Source of the DNA: Aliiglaciecola sp. LCG003
Lineage (GTDB): Bacteria > Pseudomonadota > Gammaproteobacteria > Enterobacterales > Alteromonadaceae
Length of the DNA stretch: 64,000 nucleotides
Direction: 5' to 3'
NCBI RefSeq assembly: GCF_030316135.1
Contig: NZ_CP128185.1
Coordinates: 2,170,001-2,234,000, forward strand
Below, piece after piece: positions 26,149 to 35,881 of the stretch. Under the pieces are notes generated by a model. That model was not told the DNA's origin. It did no database searches and saw only the letters and a list, made by a program, of their open reading frames with translations. Each line of letters begins with the position of its first letter. Positions within the stretch are counted from its first letter, which is position 1. Made by a program: the position numbers and the translations under genes.

Positions 26149-28502
26149 AAGCTTGCCTTGATAACGGCTTTGTCGTTAGTTGATTTTTGAATTTTATCCA
26201 CGGCCATTAACACTTTTTCTGGCGTAGCAGGAGTATCTAGCTGTGGGTCAATGGTGTAATCGCTCAGACTTGAAATGGCATCTTTGATGGCACACCAAAC
26301 AGAGATAGCCAGCATTAAAGGAGGTTCGCCAACGGCTTTTGAGTGATAAATACTGTCCTCAGGATTACTATGCGGATATAACTCAACGTTAAATATTTTA
26401 GGGGTGTCACCTATCGCTGGAATTTTATAGGTTGCTGGGTTATTGCTTAGCAATGCTCCTTTTGCATCCCAAACAAGCTCTTCGGTAGTTAACCACCCCA
26501 TACCTTGGATGAAGCCACCTTCAATCTGACCGATGTCGATAGCAGGGTTTAGACTACTGCCCACATCGTGCAATATATCCACTCTATCGACACTGTATTC
26601 TCCCGTTAGAGTATCAATGGAGACTTCCGACACTGATGCACCATAGGCAAAATAAAAGAACGGCCTGCCTTTACCCACATCCCGTTCATAATGAATTTTT
26701 GGGGTTTTGTAAAAGCCAGTAGCAGACAGTGAAATACGCTCAAAATAAGCTTGTTGGACCAATTCAGTAAATGGCATGCTGTGCTGGCCTAATAATACTT
26801 GCTGATCTTCAAATCTTACCAATGAGGGATCTTGTTGGTACTTGGCAGCATAAAACTCGGCAAGTCGCTGTTTTATAATCAAACACGCATTTTGTGCGGC
26901 TTTGCCATTCATATCTGTTCCACTTGAAGCCGCAGTAGGGGATGTATTGGGTACTTTGTCTGTGCGGGTTGACGTCACTTCAATTTCAGACAGGGGTAAA
27001 CCAAATTCATGGGCAACAATTTGGCCAATTTTTGTGTGTAAGCCTTGGCCCATTTCAGTGCCACCGTGATTAATTTGCATGCTACCATCGGTATACACAT
27101 GCAGTAATGCACCGGCCTGATTGAGGTGCTTAGCAGTAAAGGAAATACCAAATTTCACTGGCGTTAGAGCTAAGCCTTTTTTAATCAGTGGATTGCTTTG
27201 GTTAAACTGTTTAATTAGTTCACGACGTTGCCAATATTGTGATGATTGCTCCAATTTAGCCACAAGATCTGGCAGAATATTATGGTCTACATCCATCCCG
27301 TACTGAGTTTGTTTGCGTTGGTCATCATCATAAAAATTACGTTTGCGCACGGTTAGCGGATCTTCGCCGATCTTGCGGGCAATTGCGTCTAACATCGCTT
27401 CAGCCACCACCATTCCTTGTGGGCCCCCAAAACCACGAAAGGCGGTGTTGGAAACCTTATTAGTCCGACAACGATGGCCTACTATGTGGGTATCAGCAAG
27501 GAAATAGGCGTTATCTGCATGGAACATGGCGCGATCTACGATTGCATCGGATAGGTCAGGGGAGTGACCACAGTCGCCGTTTACCACGATTTGACTGGCT
27601 TGTATTAACCCAGTTTTGTCAAAACCTACTTCGAAGTGATTCGAGAACGGATGACGTTTGCCGGTAGCTAACATATCTTGCAATCTCGGCAATCGAATTT
27701 TTACAGGTCTGCGAGTACGCACCGCTAACAACGCGGCTATACAGGCCCATTGCGCTGCTTGAGTTTCCTTACCACCAAAGCCGCCACCCATACGGCGCAT
27801 ATCAACCACGACTTTATTAAGCTTAAGTCCTAATACTTCCGCGACTAATTTTTGAACCTCGCTTGGATGCTGGCTGGAAGTGTAGATCATAATGCGATCT
27901 TCTTCTTTGGGAACCGCTAGAGAAACCTGACCTTCCAAGTACAAGTGTTCCTGACCACCGACTTCCAGACTGCCAACCACTCGGTTTTCGGCACTTTGCA
28001 TTTGCGATTTAGGATCACCACGATGCATTTCGTGTTTTGGTCTTACAAATTCTCGAGCTTGGTGTGATCCATCAGGATGCAACACTGGTGTTTGTGCCTC
28101 TATATTAATTATGGCCTTCAACACTGCCTGTCTGGCTAAACGGACCGATGTGGCCACCACGGCAAATAGTGCCTGTCCATGAAAGACCACGTGTTTATCT
28201 GCTAAAACGGGGTCACCATCAAATACTGGGCCTATATCTAAATGCCCTGGCACATCTTTAGCCGTTATAACATCTACCACACCTTCACTTTGTTTTACTT
28301 GGGTTAAATCTATTTCACAAATAATACCGCGACTTACGGGACTTAATCCCACTGCTGCAAATAAGGTGTTGGCCGGCACATTTTTATCGTCAACATAAAC
28401 AGCCGAACCACTGACTTGTCTGATTGCGCTTTCATGGGGGTGATTGCGCCCAATTGTGCTGCCCGGCGCGTTAGAAGTTACAGCTTTGATTAATTTACGC
28501 AT
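26145..28502 (-). CDS. xdhB: Xanthine dehydrogenase, molybdopterin-binding subunit
   Basis: A 785-residue large subunit of normal length. Features are GSAVYVDD near the start, GQEHLYLEGQVSLAV, MRRMGGGFGGKE, TAFRGFGGPQGM, GTEMGQGLHTK, TAASSGTDMNG and the catalytic Glu726 in VGEPPLML (equivalent to R. capsulatus E730). It hydroxylates hypoxanthine and xanthine to urate at the Mo centre. Overlaps xdhA by 8 bp. The set of substrate-pocket motifs favours true xanthine dehydrogenase over aldehyde oxidase relatives. Confidence 0.96.
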   Translation of the reverse strand: MRKLIKAVTSNAPGSTIGRNHPHESAIRQVSGSAVYVDDKNVPANTLFAAVGLSPVSRGIICEIDLTQVKQSEGVVDVITAKDVPGHLDIGPVFDGDPVLADKHVVFHGQALFAVVATSVRLARQAVLKAIINIEAQTPVLHPDGSHQAREFVRPKHEMHRGDPKSQMQSAENRVVGSLEVGGQEHLYLEGQVSLAVPKEEDRIMIYTSSQHPSEVQKLVAEVLGLKLNKVVVDMRRMGGGFGGKETQAAQWACIAALLAVRTRRPVKIRLPRLQDMLATGKRHPFSNHFEVGFDKTGLIQASQIVVNGDCGHSPDLSDAIVDRAMFHADNAYFLADTHIVGHRCRTNKVSNTAFRGFGGPQGMVVAEAMLDAIARKIGEDPLTVRKRNFYDDDQRKQTQYGMDVDHNILPDLVAKLEQSSQYWQRRELIKQFNQSNPLIKKGLALTPVKFGISFTAKHLNQAGALLHVYTDGSMQINHGGTEMGQGLHTKIGQIVAHEFGLPLSEIEVTSTRTDKVPNTSPTAASSGTDMNGKAAQNACLIIKQRLAEFYAAKYQQDPSLVRFEDQQVLLGQHSMPFTELVQQAYFERISLSATGFYKTPKIHYERDVGKGRPFFYFAYGASVSEVSIDTLTGEYSVDRVDILHDVGSSLNPAIDIGQIEGGFIQGMGWLTTEELVWDAKGALLSNNPATYKIPAIGDTPKIFNVELYPHSNPEDSIYHSKAVGEPPLMLAISVWCAIKDAISSLSDYTIDPQLDTPATPEKVLMAVDKIQKSTNDKAVIKASL

Positions 28503-29940
28503 GGCTTAGTGTCCGTGTCGCTATCTGGTTTTGGCTGTTGGCTGTTTCATACCAGAAACGTTGCCATAAATTAGCCACAATTTTTTGTCGGTAAGACGCT
28601 GAGGCTCGCACATCATCAATCGGCGTAAATTGGTTAAGCAGGATCTCATAACCTTCTTGCATAGTCGCTTTGAGGCGCCAGTCTTTACCTAGCAAAGTAT
28701 GCGGGAGTTTTTCGGCTGTAACTGGAGTGGCCGCTACACCACCAAATCCACTAGTAAGTTTGGTAATCTGATTATTTCCATCTATCTCTAGTTTAAACAC
28801 GGCGCACACCGCAGAGATATCGTCTTCCATGCGTTTGGATACTTTATATGCTTTTAGACTTGTTTGAGTTCGGTTGATTTTGGGCAGGGTAATTGCCTCG
28901 ATCCATTCACCTTTAGCCATAACCGTTTGGCGGTAACCTATAAAAAAATCACCCGCGGCAACATCTCTGCGCTGCTTACCGTTGTCTAGGTGTATTGTCC
29001 CCTCAAGGGCTAAAAGTACAGGTGGCATATCGCCAATAGGTGAAGCATTGGCAATATTCCCACCTAAGCTGGCTTGATTTCTAATTGGTACAGATGCGAA
29101 GCGCCATAGTAACTCAGACAGCTCCGGAAACGCCGTCAACAACGCTGCTTCAATCTCCCCAAAAGCTAATGCTGCGCCTATGTATAAGCTATGGTCTGTC
29201 TGGTTTAACTGATTTAATTCCTTTACCTGCTTAAGACTAATAAGGCAGGGGTGGTCAGTTAATTTTTGTGTGGTTTCTAGTGCTAAGTCAGTACTACCAC
29301 TGAACATAACGGCGTTAGCATTGTGAGCTAGTAGAGCAGCAAGTTGTTGACGGTCCGTAGGTAAATAAAGATGTTCTGCCGTCATTGGCTTGTTTCTCAT
29401 TGCAGATAACGTGGTTAAGGTTTTTTGCGCCTGCAGATCGAATTTATCAAGCTGCTTTGTTTCACAGGCCTGTTTCGCGGCGTCTATGATGGGCCTATAA
29501 CCCGTGCACCGGCAGAGGTTTCCCGACAAAGCTAATTCAATGTTGTTCAGATCAGCTAACCGGTCTTGATGATAAAAGCTAAACAATGACATCACAAAAC
29601 CTGGGGTACAAAAACCACACTGAGAGGCATGTTGATCAACCATAGCTTGCTGAACGGGATGCAGTTTATCCCCTTCAGCTAGATGCTCTACGGTTATAAC
29701 CTGTTTATTGTGCACGCCAGATAAATATGTGACACAACTATTTATCGCTGTATATTCTAGTCGGGTTTTGTTTGAATTGGGCTGCACAAGTGAAATGGTG
29801 CAAGCACCGCAATCACCCGATGCACAACCTTCTTTGCTGCCACATAAATGTTGCTGTTCACGTAAATATTCCAACAGCGTTAAATCTGCCCGTTGGTTGC
29901 TTACTTCAATTAGCTGTTCATTTAATAAAAAGCGGATCAT
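28495..29940 (-). CDS. xdhA: Xanthine dehydrogenase, iron-sulfur/FAD subunit
   Basis: A 481-residue small subunit. Plant-type [2Fe-2S] domain (CGSKEGCASGDCGAC, about residues 33-47), an all-helical second cluster domain (QCGFCTPGFVMSL, GNLCRCTGYRPI), then a FAD domain (about 180-470; FSGSTDLALETTQ, RNQASLGGNIANASPIGDMPP). It passes electrons from the Mo centre to NAD+. AAGGAAAA precedes the ATG. First gene of the seven-gene purine operon, behind a promoter overlapped by a RutR-type operator. Confidence 0.96.
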   Translation of the reverse strand: MIRFLLNEQLIEVSNQRADLTLLEYLREQQHLCGSKEGCASGDCGACTISLVQPNSNKTRLEYTAINSCVTYLSGVHNKQVITVEHLAEGDKLHPVQQAMVDQHASQCGFCTPGFVMSLFSFYHQDRLADLNNIELALSGNLCRCTGYRPIIDAAKQACETKQLDKFDLQAQKTLTTLSAMRNKPMTAEHLYLPTDRQQLAALLAHNANAVMFSGSTDLALETTQKLTDHPCLISLKQVKELNQLNQTDHSLYIGAALAFGEIEAALLTAFPELSELLWRFASVPIRNQASLGGNIANASPIGDMPPVLLALEGTIHLDNGKQRRDVAAGDFFIGYRQTVMAKGEWIEAITLPKINRTQTSLKAYKVSKRMEDDISAVCAVFKLEIDGNNQITKLTSGFGGVAATPVTAEKLPHTLLGKDWRLKATMQEGYEILLNQFTPIDDVRASASYRQKIVANLWQRFWYETANSQNQIATRTLSHA

Positions 29941-30069
29941 GTATTTTCCTTGGCGACATGCTTTGTTATCGTTAATACTCTGGACGTTTGCTATACGCCT
30001 CTTTAAATTCGTCGCTTGTGGAATAAGCGTAACAGTTCATCAGCGTTGTTTTATCAAAAAAACTCTGTC

Positions 30070-30098
30070 TATAATATAAAACCTGACCAATTGGTCAA
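30070..30098. promoter_or_regulatory. RutR-type operator overlapping divergent promoters of xdhA and the TetR gene
   Basis: TGACCAATTGGTCA (30084-30097) is a perfect 14-bp palindrome matching the E. coli RutR consensus TTGACCANNTGGTCAA at all but one end base. On the minus strand its edge supplies -35 TTGACC (30098-30093), with TATTAT (30076-30071) 16 bp on, toward xdhA. On the plus strand TATAAT (30070-30075) places the palindrome at about the start point of the regulator transcript. One bound regulator could therefore repress both directions. Confidence 0.8.
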
Positions 30099-30233
30099 CT
30101 TAAAATTTCAGATGAAATATTTATGAATTATCCCGCTCTGTTATCTAGCAAATAGCTTAGGTAATGGTACATTGGCAAACAAGACCATGGGGTCGAGTTG
30201 GTAATACTTATAATAATAATGAAATAATGGACC

Positions 30234-30878
30234 ATGACTAAAAATAAAACCAATAAAGAAGGCCGTGTTGGAGCCGCGAACAAACAATTAATTTTGCGCG
30301 CTGCGGAACAAGAATTTGCAAAAAATGGATTCAAAGGAACACGAATACAACAAGTTGCCGATAGCGCTGGATTGCCTAAAACCAACGTTTTGTATTATTA
30401 CAAAAGCAAAGAAAATCTTTACCTAGCGGTGTTGGAACAAATATTAACCTTGTGGAACTCAGCATTTGATTTGGCTACCACTGAAGATGATCCTGCTGAA
30501 CAGCTGGCACATTACATTACCGAAAAAATGGAGTTTTCTTTAACCCGCCCAGAAGCATCGAAAATATTTGCCCTTGAGGTAATTAATGGTGCGCCAAACC
30601 TAAAGGAATTTTTCAAGGAATATCATGTGGTCTGGATGGAAGGTCGTGCTCAGGTTATTCAAGGCTGGATCGACCAAGGGAAAATACACACCTCAGATCC
30701 CTATTACTTGTTGTTTCATATTTGGGCATGCTGTCAACATTATGCCGATTTTTCAGCTCAGATAGTTCAGTTAAAAGGTAAGGAAATGGAGCGGCAAGAG
30801 TATGCCAAGGCTACTCGAGCGTTGATTCAGCTAATTTTGAATGGCTGCGGCTTACAGGTTCCAAATAAATATTGTTAA
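30234..30878 (+). CDS. RutR-like TetR-family regulator of purine catabolism
   Basis: A 214-residue protein. The TetR HTH (about 17-63: ILRAAEQEFAKNGFKGTRIQQVADSAG, KTNVLYYYKSKENLYLAVL) and a C-terminal ligand domain match E. coli RutR, including HIWACCQHYADF. RutR binds uracil or thymine and controls pyrimidine and purine genes. Here the gene is divergent from xdhABC and followed by puuE and adenine deaminase, with a RutR-type operator in the shared promoter. It is probably a local repressor released by a purine or urate-derived ligand; the ligand is inference. Confidence 0.85.
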   Translation: MTKNKTNKEGRVGAANKQLILRAAEQEFAKNGFKGTRIQQVADSAGLPKTNVLYYYKSKENLYLAVLEQILTLWNSAFDLATTEDDPAEQLAHYITEKMEFSLTRPEASKIFALEVINGAPNLKEFFKEYHVVWMEGRAQVIQGWIDQGKIHTSDPYYLLFHIWACCQHYADFSAQIVQLKGKEMERQEYAKATRALIQLILNGCGLQVPNKYC

Positions 30879-30894
30879 TCATGGAGAGTTGAAC

Positions 30895-31836
30895 ATGCGC
30901 TCATATCCTCGCGATTTAATTGGTTACGGTGGTCATCCTCCTCATCCAAAGTGGCCAAACAAGGCTAAGTTGGCCGTGCAATTTGTGTTGAACTTCGAAG
31001 AGGGAGGGGAGAACTGCGTCCTACACGGCGACGAATCTTCCGAGGTTTTCCTATCAGAGATCATCGGGGCCCAAGCTTATCCCGAACGTCACATGAGCAT
31101 GGAATCATTGTATGAATATGGTTCACGGGCGGGGTTTTGGCGTTTACACAGGTTGTTCGAAAAATACAATATACCGGTCACCGTTTTCGGGGTAACAATG
31201 GCTCTGCAACGCAATCCCGAAGCGGTTGAAGCTATGCTGAAATCGAACTGGGAAATCGCCAGTCATGGCATGCGCTGGATCCATTACCAAGATATGCCCA
31301 TAGATAAAGAACGTAAATTAATGGCTGCAGCTATCCAATTACACGAAAAAATAACTGGAACTGCACCATCGGGATGGTATACGGGTAGAACAAGTCCAAA
31401 TACTCTTAAATTAGTAGCTGAGCGACCAGATATTTTGTATTGCGCTGACTCTTATGCCGATGATTTGCCTTATTACGATACCAATTATGGCCGCCCACTG
31501 TTGATGGTACCCTATACATTAGATACAAATGATATGCGCTTTGCCTCACCCCAAGGTTTCAATAGCGGTGAGCAGTTTTATACTTATCTAAAAGATGCCT
31601 TTGATGTGTTATATGCAGAAGGTCAAGCGGCTCCTAAAATGTTATCCATTGGCCTACATTGCAGAATTATTGGCCGACCCGCTAGAATGGCGTCATTACT
31701 ACGTTTTATTGAATATGTACAAGCCCACCAAGATGTGTGGATATGTACCAGAGAGCAAATCGCTCAACATTGGACCAGCCACTTCCCGTATAAAGCTACC
31801 CATAGCTCACCCGAGGATAATTACAATGATAAATAA
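30895..31836 (+). CDS. puuE: Allantoinase PuuE (polysaccharide deacetylase-like)
   Basis: 313 residues from ATG 30895, chosen because GGAG lies about 7 bp upstream and MRSYPRDLIGYGGHPPHPKWP is the usual family N-terminus; the longer frame from 30841 runs back into the regulator gene. FVLNFEEGGENCVLHGD, ASHGMRWIHYQD and SGWYTGRTSPNT are PuuE signatures. It hydrolyses allantoin to allantoate without the binuclear metal site of classical AllB. It starts 16 bp after the regulator gene, in the same unit. Confidence 0.93.
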   Translation: MRSYPRDLIGYGGHPPHPKWPNKAKLAVQFVLNFEEGGENCVLHGDESSEVFLSEIIGAQAYPERHMSMESLYEYGSRAGFWRLHRLFEKYNIPVTVFGVTMALQRNPEAVEAMLKSNWEIASHGMRWIHYQDMPIDKERKLMAAAIQLHEKITGTAPSGWYTGRTSPNTLKLVAERPDILYCADSYADDLPYYDTNYGRPLLMVPYTLDTNDMRFASPQGFNSGEQFYTYLKDAFDVLYAEGQAAPKMLSIGLHCRIIGRPARMASLLRFIEYVQAHQDVWICTREQIAQHWTSHFPYKATHSSPEDNYNDK

Positions 31837-32833
31837 CCTCATTAAAGTACTACCAAAAACGGAACTTCATCTACATATCGAGGGCAGTTTAGAGCCTGAG
31901 CTAATGATGGAGTTGGCCACTAAAAATGGTATTTCATTGCCCTACGAGACGGTAGATGAAGTACGTCAAGCCTATCAATTTGATAATTTACAAAGTTTTC
32001 TCGACTTGTATTATCTTGGGGCAGCTTCCTTGGTAACAGAAGATGATTTTTACCAGTTGATGTGGCGCTACCTGGTTCGCTGCAAAGAGCAAAATATCGT
32101 ACATTGCGAAGTCATGTTTGATCCCCAAACTCACACCCAAAGGGGTATAGAGTTCGAAGTATTTATGGAGGGTTTTGTCCGCGCAATAGACCAAGCCAAA
32201 AGTGAATGGGGCCAATCATGTTATTTGATCATGTCATTTTTACGCCATTTGTCCGAGCAACATGCTCTTGAAACCTTAGCAGCGGCCCAGCCATATTTGT
32301 CACAGATTACAGCAGTCGGTTTAGACAGTTCTGAATTGGGTAACCCACCAGAGAAATTTGCCAGAGTATTTGCTGCGGCCAAACGAGCCGGACTTAAAAC
32401 CACCGCTCATGCGGGCGAAGAAGGACCGCCAGATTATATTTGGCAAGCATTGGATATTCTTGAAGTTGATCGTATCGATCACGGCGTACGAAGTATTGAA
32501 GATAGCATCCTTATGCAGCGCTTGGCAGAGGATAAAATCACCTTAACAGTCTGCCCCTTATCAAATATTAAGTTATGTGTATTTGACGATATGCAACAAC
32601 ATACCATTATGGATATGCTTCGCCAAGGAGCAAGGGTGATGGTTAATTCAGATGACCCTAGTTACTTTGGCGGCTATCTAAACGAAAATTATTTACAGTT
32701 ACATGAAACTTTCGACTTGTCTGTGGATGATCTAAGTCTACTGGTTAAAAATAGCTTTCATGGTAGTTTTTTGCCAGACAGTGAAATTCAACATTGGCTT
32801 AGCCAAGTTGATCAGGTTATCGATAATCACTGA
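31826..32833 (+). CDS. Adenine deaminase (adenosine deaminase superfamily, type 2)
   Basis: 335 residues from ATG 31826, which has GAGGA 8 bp upstream; it overlaps puuE by 11 bp, and a longer open frame from 31595 is only read-through inside puuE. Metal and catalytic motifs are TELHLHIEGSLEP, TAHAGEE, RIDHGVRS and VNSDDPSYFGGY. FDPQTHTQRG and SFLRHLSEQHALETL are those of bacterial adenine deaminase rather than adenosine deaminase. It converts adenine to hypoxanthine, feeding XdhAB. Confidence 0.88.
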   Translation: MINNLIKVLPKTELHLHIEGSLEPELMMELATKNGISLPYETVDEVRQAYQFDNLQSFLDLYYLGAASLVTEDDFYQLMWRYLVRCKEQNIVHCEVMFDPQTHTQRGIEFEVFMEGFVRAIDQAKSEWGQSCYLIMSFLRHLSEQHALETLAAAQPYLSQITAVGLDSSELGNPPEKFARVFAAAKRAGLKTTAHAGEEGPPDYIWQALDILEVDRIDHGVRSIEDSILMQRLAEDKITLTVCPLSNIKLCVFDDMQQHTIMDMLRQGARVMVNSDDPSYFGGYLNENYLQLHETFDLSVDDLSLLVKNSFHGSFLPDSEIQHWLSQVDQVIDNH

Positions 32834-32853
32834 TCATTAACCTGTTGGACTAA

Positions 32854-33408
32854 TTAATTTTTGCGGCAAAATGCTTCGATGAGTTGACAATGCTCAGGAA
32901 AAGCTGCTGTTAACGTGGCGGTTTCGCCTAGCTGCATATCAGTGTATTCAAAGCCCGGCGCCACAGCTTCGCCAATAAGCCCATAGCCGTATGCTCCATC
33001 ACTAGATACCGCAGAGGCTTTCCACACGCCTCCTTCAACGACCAGCTGTAACTGCTGGCCTGCTAGTACGTCTGACCCTAATACTTTTGTTTCCAAATGG
33101 CCATCTGGATAAATTAAATAATAGGTAATGGGATCGCCAAGATGAAAATAATGAACAATATCAGATAGATTTTTATGGAAATGACCGATGTGTGAATCCG
33201 AGGTTAGTAAATAATAGATGGAAGTCGCGGTAACTCTTTCACCTACACAAGTATGAATTTTTTCAGTTCGCTTAGAACGATAAGTCTGCCGGAAATACCC
33301 ACCTTCAATATGGCCTTCAAGGTCAAGTGCCTGTACTAGTTGCTCAAGCCTTAACTTCCTAATGTCACTCATGCCACCATCCCATAATTTATTAATTACA
33401 TTCCTCAA
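32854..33408 (-). CDS. DUF985 cupin-fold protein
   Basis: 184 residues from the longest start; the ATG at 33372 (172 residues) is equally likely and gives a more typical N-terminus. The family blocks are present: HIEGGYFRQTYRS, TSIYYLLTSDSHIGHFHK, HYFHLGDPITYYLIYPDG, LVVEGGVWKAS and GEAVAPGFEY. It has a single-domain double-stranded beta-helix, cytoplasmic, of unknown activity. It converges with the adenine deaminase gene, 20 bp from its end. Confidence 0.85.
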   Translation of the reverse strand: MRNVINKLWDGGMSDIRKLRLEQLVQALDLEGHIEGGYFRQTYRSKRTEKIHTCVGERVTATSIYYLLTSDSHIGHFHKNLSDIVHYFHLGDPITYYLIYPDGHLETKVLGSDVLAGQQLQLVVEGGVWKASAVSSDGAYGYGLIGEAVAPGFEYTDMQLGETATLTAAFPEHCQLIEAFCRKN

Positions 33409-33591
33409 CCTTTGAATATTGTCGATTGCTAAGCTAATTTTCTGCCCTAGAAGTCATAATACCAATGGTGATACTTATCTGCTTTGGTATAACTAGATCT
33501 TACTAGCTTTATACTGCTAGGATGGAGTGACTAAGCAATAGCTAATTGTCACTTTCACATTGTTAAATAGTAATTGCAAACAGGAGTTTAA

Positions 33592-33918
33592 ATGACCCAA
33601 CTTGTAGATATGGCCCAAACACCTCAGCCGCCCTATTATGCCGTAATATTCACCTCAATATTGGCTAATGACAGTGAAGAATATGCTGAAACTTCGGAGC
33701 AAATGTTAACCTTAGCCAGTCAAATGGATGGTTATTTAGGAATTGACTCCGCTAGACAAGAAGTTGGGATCAGCGTGTCTTATTGGCGAGATATAGAATC
33801 TATTCGTGCTTGGAAGGCTAATACCGAGCATCAAAAAGCCCAGCAGTCAGGCAAACATAACTGGTATAAAAGCTATCAAGTTAGGATCGCAAAGGTTGAA
33901 AAGCACTACAGTTTTTGA
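33592..33918 (+). CDS. ABM-domain protein (antibiotic biosynthesis monooxygenase-like)
   Basis: A 108-residue ferredoxin-like fold protein: YYAVIFTSILANDSEEYAETSEQML, then MDGYLGIDSAR and ISVSYWRDIESIRAWKANTEHQKAQ. This matches the ABM/YqjZ group of small monooxygenase-like or stress proteins. Substrate unknown. It is 18 bp upstream of the sulfurtransferase gene and probably co-transcribed with it. Confidence 0.8.
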   Translation: MTQLVDMAQTPQPPYYAVIFTSILANDSEEYAETSEQMLTLASQMDGYLGIDSARQEVGISVSYWRDIESIRAWKANTEHQKAQQSGKHNWYKSYQVRIAKVEKHYSF

Positions 33919-33936
33919 TTAAAGGCAGACATCAAC

Positions 33937-34797
33937 ATGCAATCTGTATTAATTAGCGCTAAAAAGCTGGCTAGCAGGCTAGGGGACCACAACTTACATA
34001 TTCTTTTTACCCATATGGCCTTCCCCAGTGCGAGTACTATTCCATTTACCCAAAGTGGTTATATAAATGGTGCTATAGCTTTTGATTTTGAACATGTTTT
34101 TGTCGATAAATCCTCATCATTACCCCATATGCTGCCCAGTTTGCAGGTATTTTCTCAGCAGCTCACTGCATTGGGCATTCAACCAAAGGATGCAATTGTA
34201 GTGTACGACAATCAAGGGATGTTCAGCTCTCCAAGGGTATGGTGGATGTTAAAAGCCCTTGGTCACCAACAAGTTCAAGTATTAGACGGCGGCATTGAGG
34301 CTTGGCTTACACAGGGCTTTGCTACAGTAGCTAGCCTATCAACACCGGTAAGTGCTTCTGAGACGTACCCATCCCCAGACCATTTTACGCATGTAATAGA
34401 TAAACAAGGTGTACAAGAAGCTATGCTGGATGAATCTTGCTTGATCCTAGATGCCAGAAGCCAAGCTCGGTTTTTAGCCAACGAACCAGAACCAAGACCT
34501 GGAGTGCGCAGCGGGCACATTCCCCAATCCAAAAACCTGCATTACAGTACCTTACTACAGGATGGTTGTTTGCTGGATAAAACCATTCTGCGAAAAAGAT
34601 TTGAAGTTTTGATCGCCGAGCAACAAAAACCCATATCTAAATTAGTGTTCACTTGTGGCTCTGGTGTAACCGCCTGTATTTTAGCGCTAGCCGCTAATCA
34701 TGCCTATGCTACAGAAATTGTTGACTGGGGAGTGTACGACGGGTCTTGGAGCGAGTGGGGTACGGATCACACTTGCCCAATAACATCCACCACATAG
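33937..34797 (+). CDS. sseA: Two-domain sulfurtransferase, probable 3-mercaptopyruvate sulfurtransferase
   Basis: A 286-residue protein with two rhodanese domains (about 1-125 and 150-286). Catalytic Cys is in TCGSGVTAC; CGSG rather than CRKG favours mercaptopyruvate over thiosulfate as donor. DARSQARF and RSGHIPQSKNLHY are normal. It transfers sulfur from 3-mercaptopyruvate to thiols or cyanide. The N-terminal domain lacks a catalytic Cys, as usual. Confidence 0.88.
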   Translation: MQSVLISAKKLASRLGDHNLHILFTHMAFPSASTIPFTQSGYINGAIAFDFEHVFVDKSSSLPHMLPSLQVFSQQLTALGIQPKDAIVVYDNQGMFSSPRVWWMLKALGHQQVQVLDGGIEAWLTQGFATVASLSTPVSASETYPSPDHFTHVIDKQGVQEAMLDESCLILDARSQARFLANEPEPRPGVRSGHIPQSKNLHYSTLLQDGCLLDKTILRKRFEVLIAEQQKPISKLVFTCGSGVTACILALAANHAYATEIVDWGVYDGSWSEWGTDHTCPITSTT

Positions 34798-34946
34798 AGC
34801 TTTTTGGTCACCCTTGAGTTGTCCATATTCTTTACAATGCTGTGCAAATATGCTTCACAAAAGAATTTAAGATATTGATAGATATACAATATATTAACTG
34901 GCACGGCGTTTGCTTTGAATCAGTTAATAACGAAAAAGGAACCCAC

Positions 34947-35861
34947 ATGAAACTATTGAAACCTCTATTTATGGCTGCTCTTGTCACTAGTACCTCTTTT
35001 GCGTATGCGGCGCCTATTACACTTCCGGCATCTGGTAATTTTAATACCGCTGATGTCAATTATAGCGATCTTGTTAGTGACTGCGGTGGTGGATACACCT
35101 GTTTTACTGATGCCTCATCTCTTGGCGCTGGCGGCGGTAGTGATCACTTTGATGACGCTATGGGAATAGCCCTCAATGGAATTGCATATGGTGTCAGTGG
35201 CGGTGACTGGGATGGAAGCTCTTTAACATTGGATACTGTCACAGTAGGCGCGATTAATATTAATGTAGAATTTATGTCTCTTGGACCGGTAATGCGTCAA
35301 ATTGTCACGCTAACCAATACCGGCGGAGTAACTGAATCAGCTAATGTGTCCTGGCAAAACAATACCGGTAATGATGGTAATCAACGTACAGTGGCAACAA
35401 GTAGCGGTGATTTATTGGCAACTACCGATGATAATTGGGTAGTGACCGCCGATAATGATAGTGGCGCAGATAATGAAGTAAATTCTTGGGTTTATGGTAG
35501 TGGACAAGTAGACGTCTTATCGCCAACCACGGTTTTATTGACTGATAATTCGCCTACCTTTGGTGGCGCAGGTGAGGAAGGTTTTACCGCTTTATTTGAT
35601 ATGGACTTACTTGCAGGTCAAACATCGGCATTGATGTTTTTTGTCGGTATTGAAGGTATTAATCAAGATGGTATTGACCTTGCCGGCATTTTAGGAGATA
35701 CCTTTTCTGCACTATTTAGTAGCTTAACCGCAGATCTCAGCGCCGCTGAATTTGACCAAATTCGCAATTGGAATGTGGCTACTTCGGTTCCAGAGCCTAC
35801 CACTCTTGCTATTTTGGCTGTTGGATTATTGGGTTTACGGGCTAGACAGAAACGTAGCTAA
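34947..35861 (+). CDS. PEP-CTERM-sorted secreted protein
   Basis: 304 residues from ATG 34947, which has AAGGA upstream and a clean signal peptide (MKLLKPLFMAALVTSTSFAYA); the open frame from 34842 is longer but lacks both. The body is Gly/Asp-rich and beta-type (GGYTCFTDASSLGAGGGSDHFDDAMG, MRQIVTLTNTGG). The tail is canonical: VPEPTTLAIL, a hydrophobic helix, then RARQKRS. Such proteins are processed by exosortase and linked to the surface or exopolysaccharide matrix. Function of the body is unknown. Confidence 0.85.
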   Translation: MKLLKPLFMAALVTSTSFAYAAPITLPASGNFNTADVNYSDLVSDCGGGYTCFTDASSLGAGGGSDHFDDAMGIALNGIAYGVSGGDWDGSSLTLDTVTVGAININVEFMSLGPVMRQIVTLTNTGGVTESANVSWQNNTGNDGNQRTVATSSGDLLATTDDNWVVTADNDSGADNEVNSWVYGSGQVDVLSPTTVLLTDNSPTFGGAGEEGFTALFDMDLLAGQTSALMFFVGIEGINQDGIDLAGILGDTFSALFSSLTADLSAAEFDQIRNWNVATSVPEPTTLAILAVGLLGLRARQKRS

Positions 35862-35881
35862 GATTGTAATGAATCAAATTG

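Noticed and set aside
29708-30079. 123-codon plus-strand frame opposite xdhA
   Set aside because: Overlaps the Cys-rich coding region of xdhA on the other strand; no family signature or ribosome site.
31595-31825. Upstream extension of the adenine deaminase frame by 77 codons
   Set aside because: It lies within puuE; the family N-terminus and a GAGGA site both point to ATG 31826.
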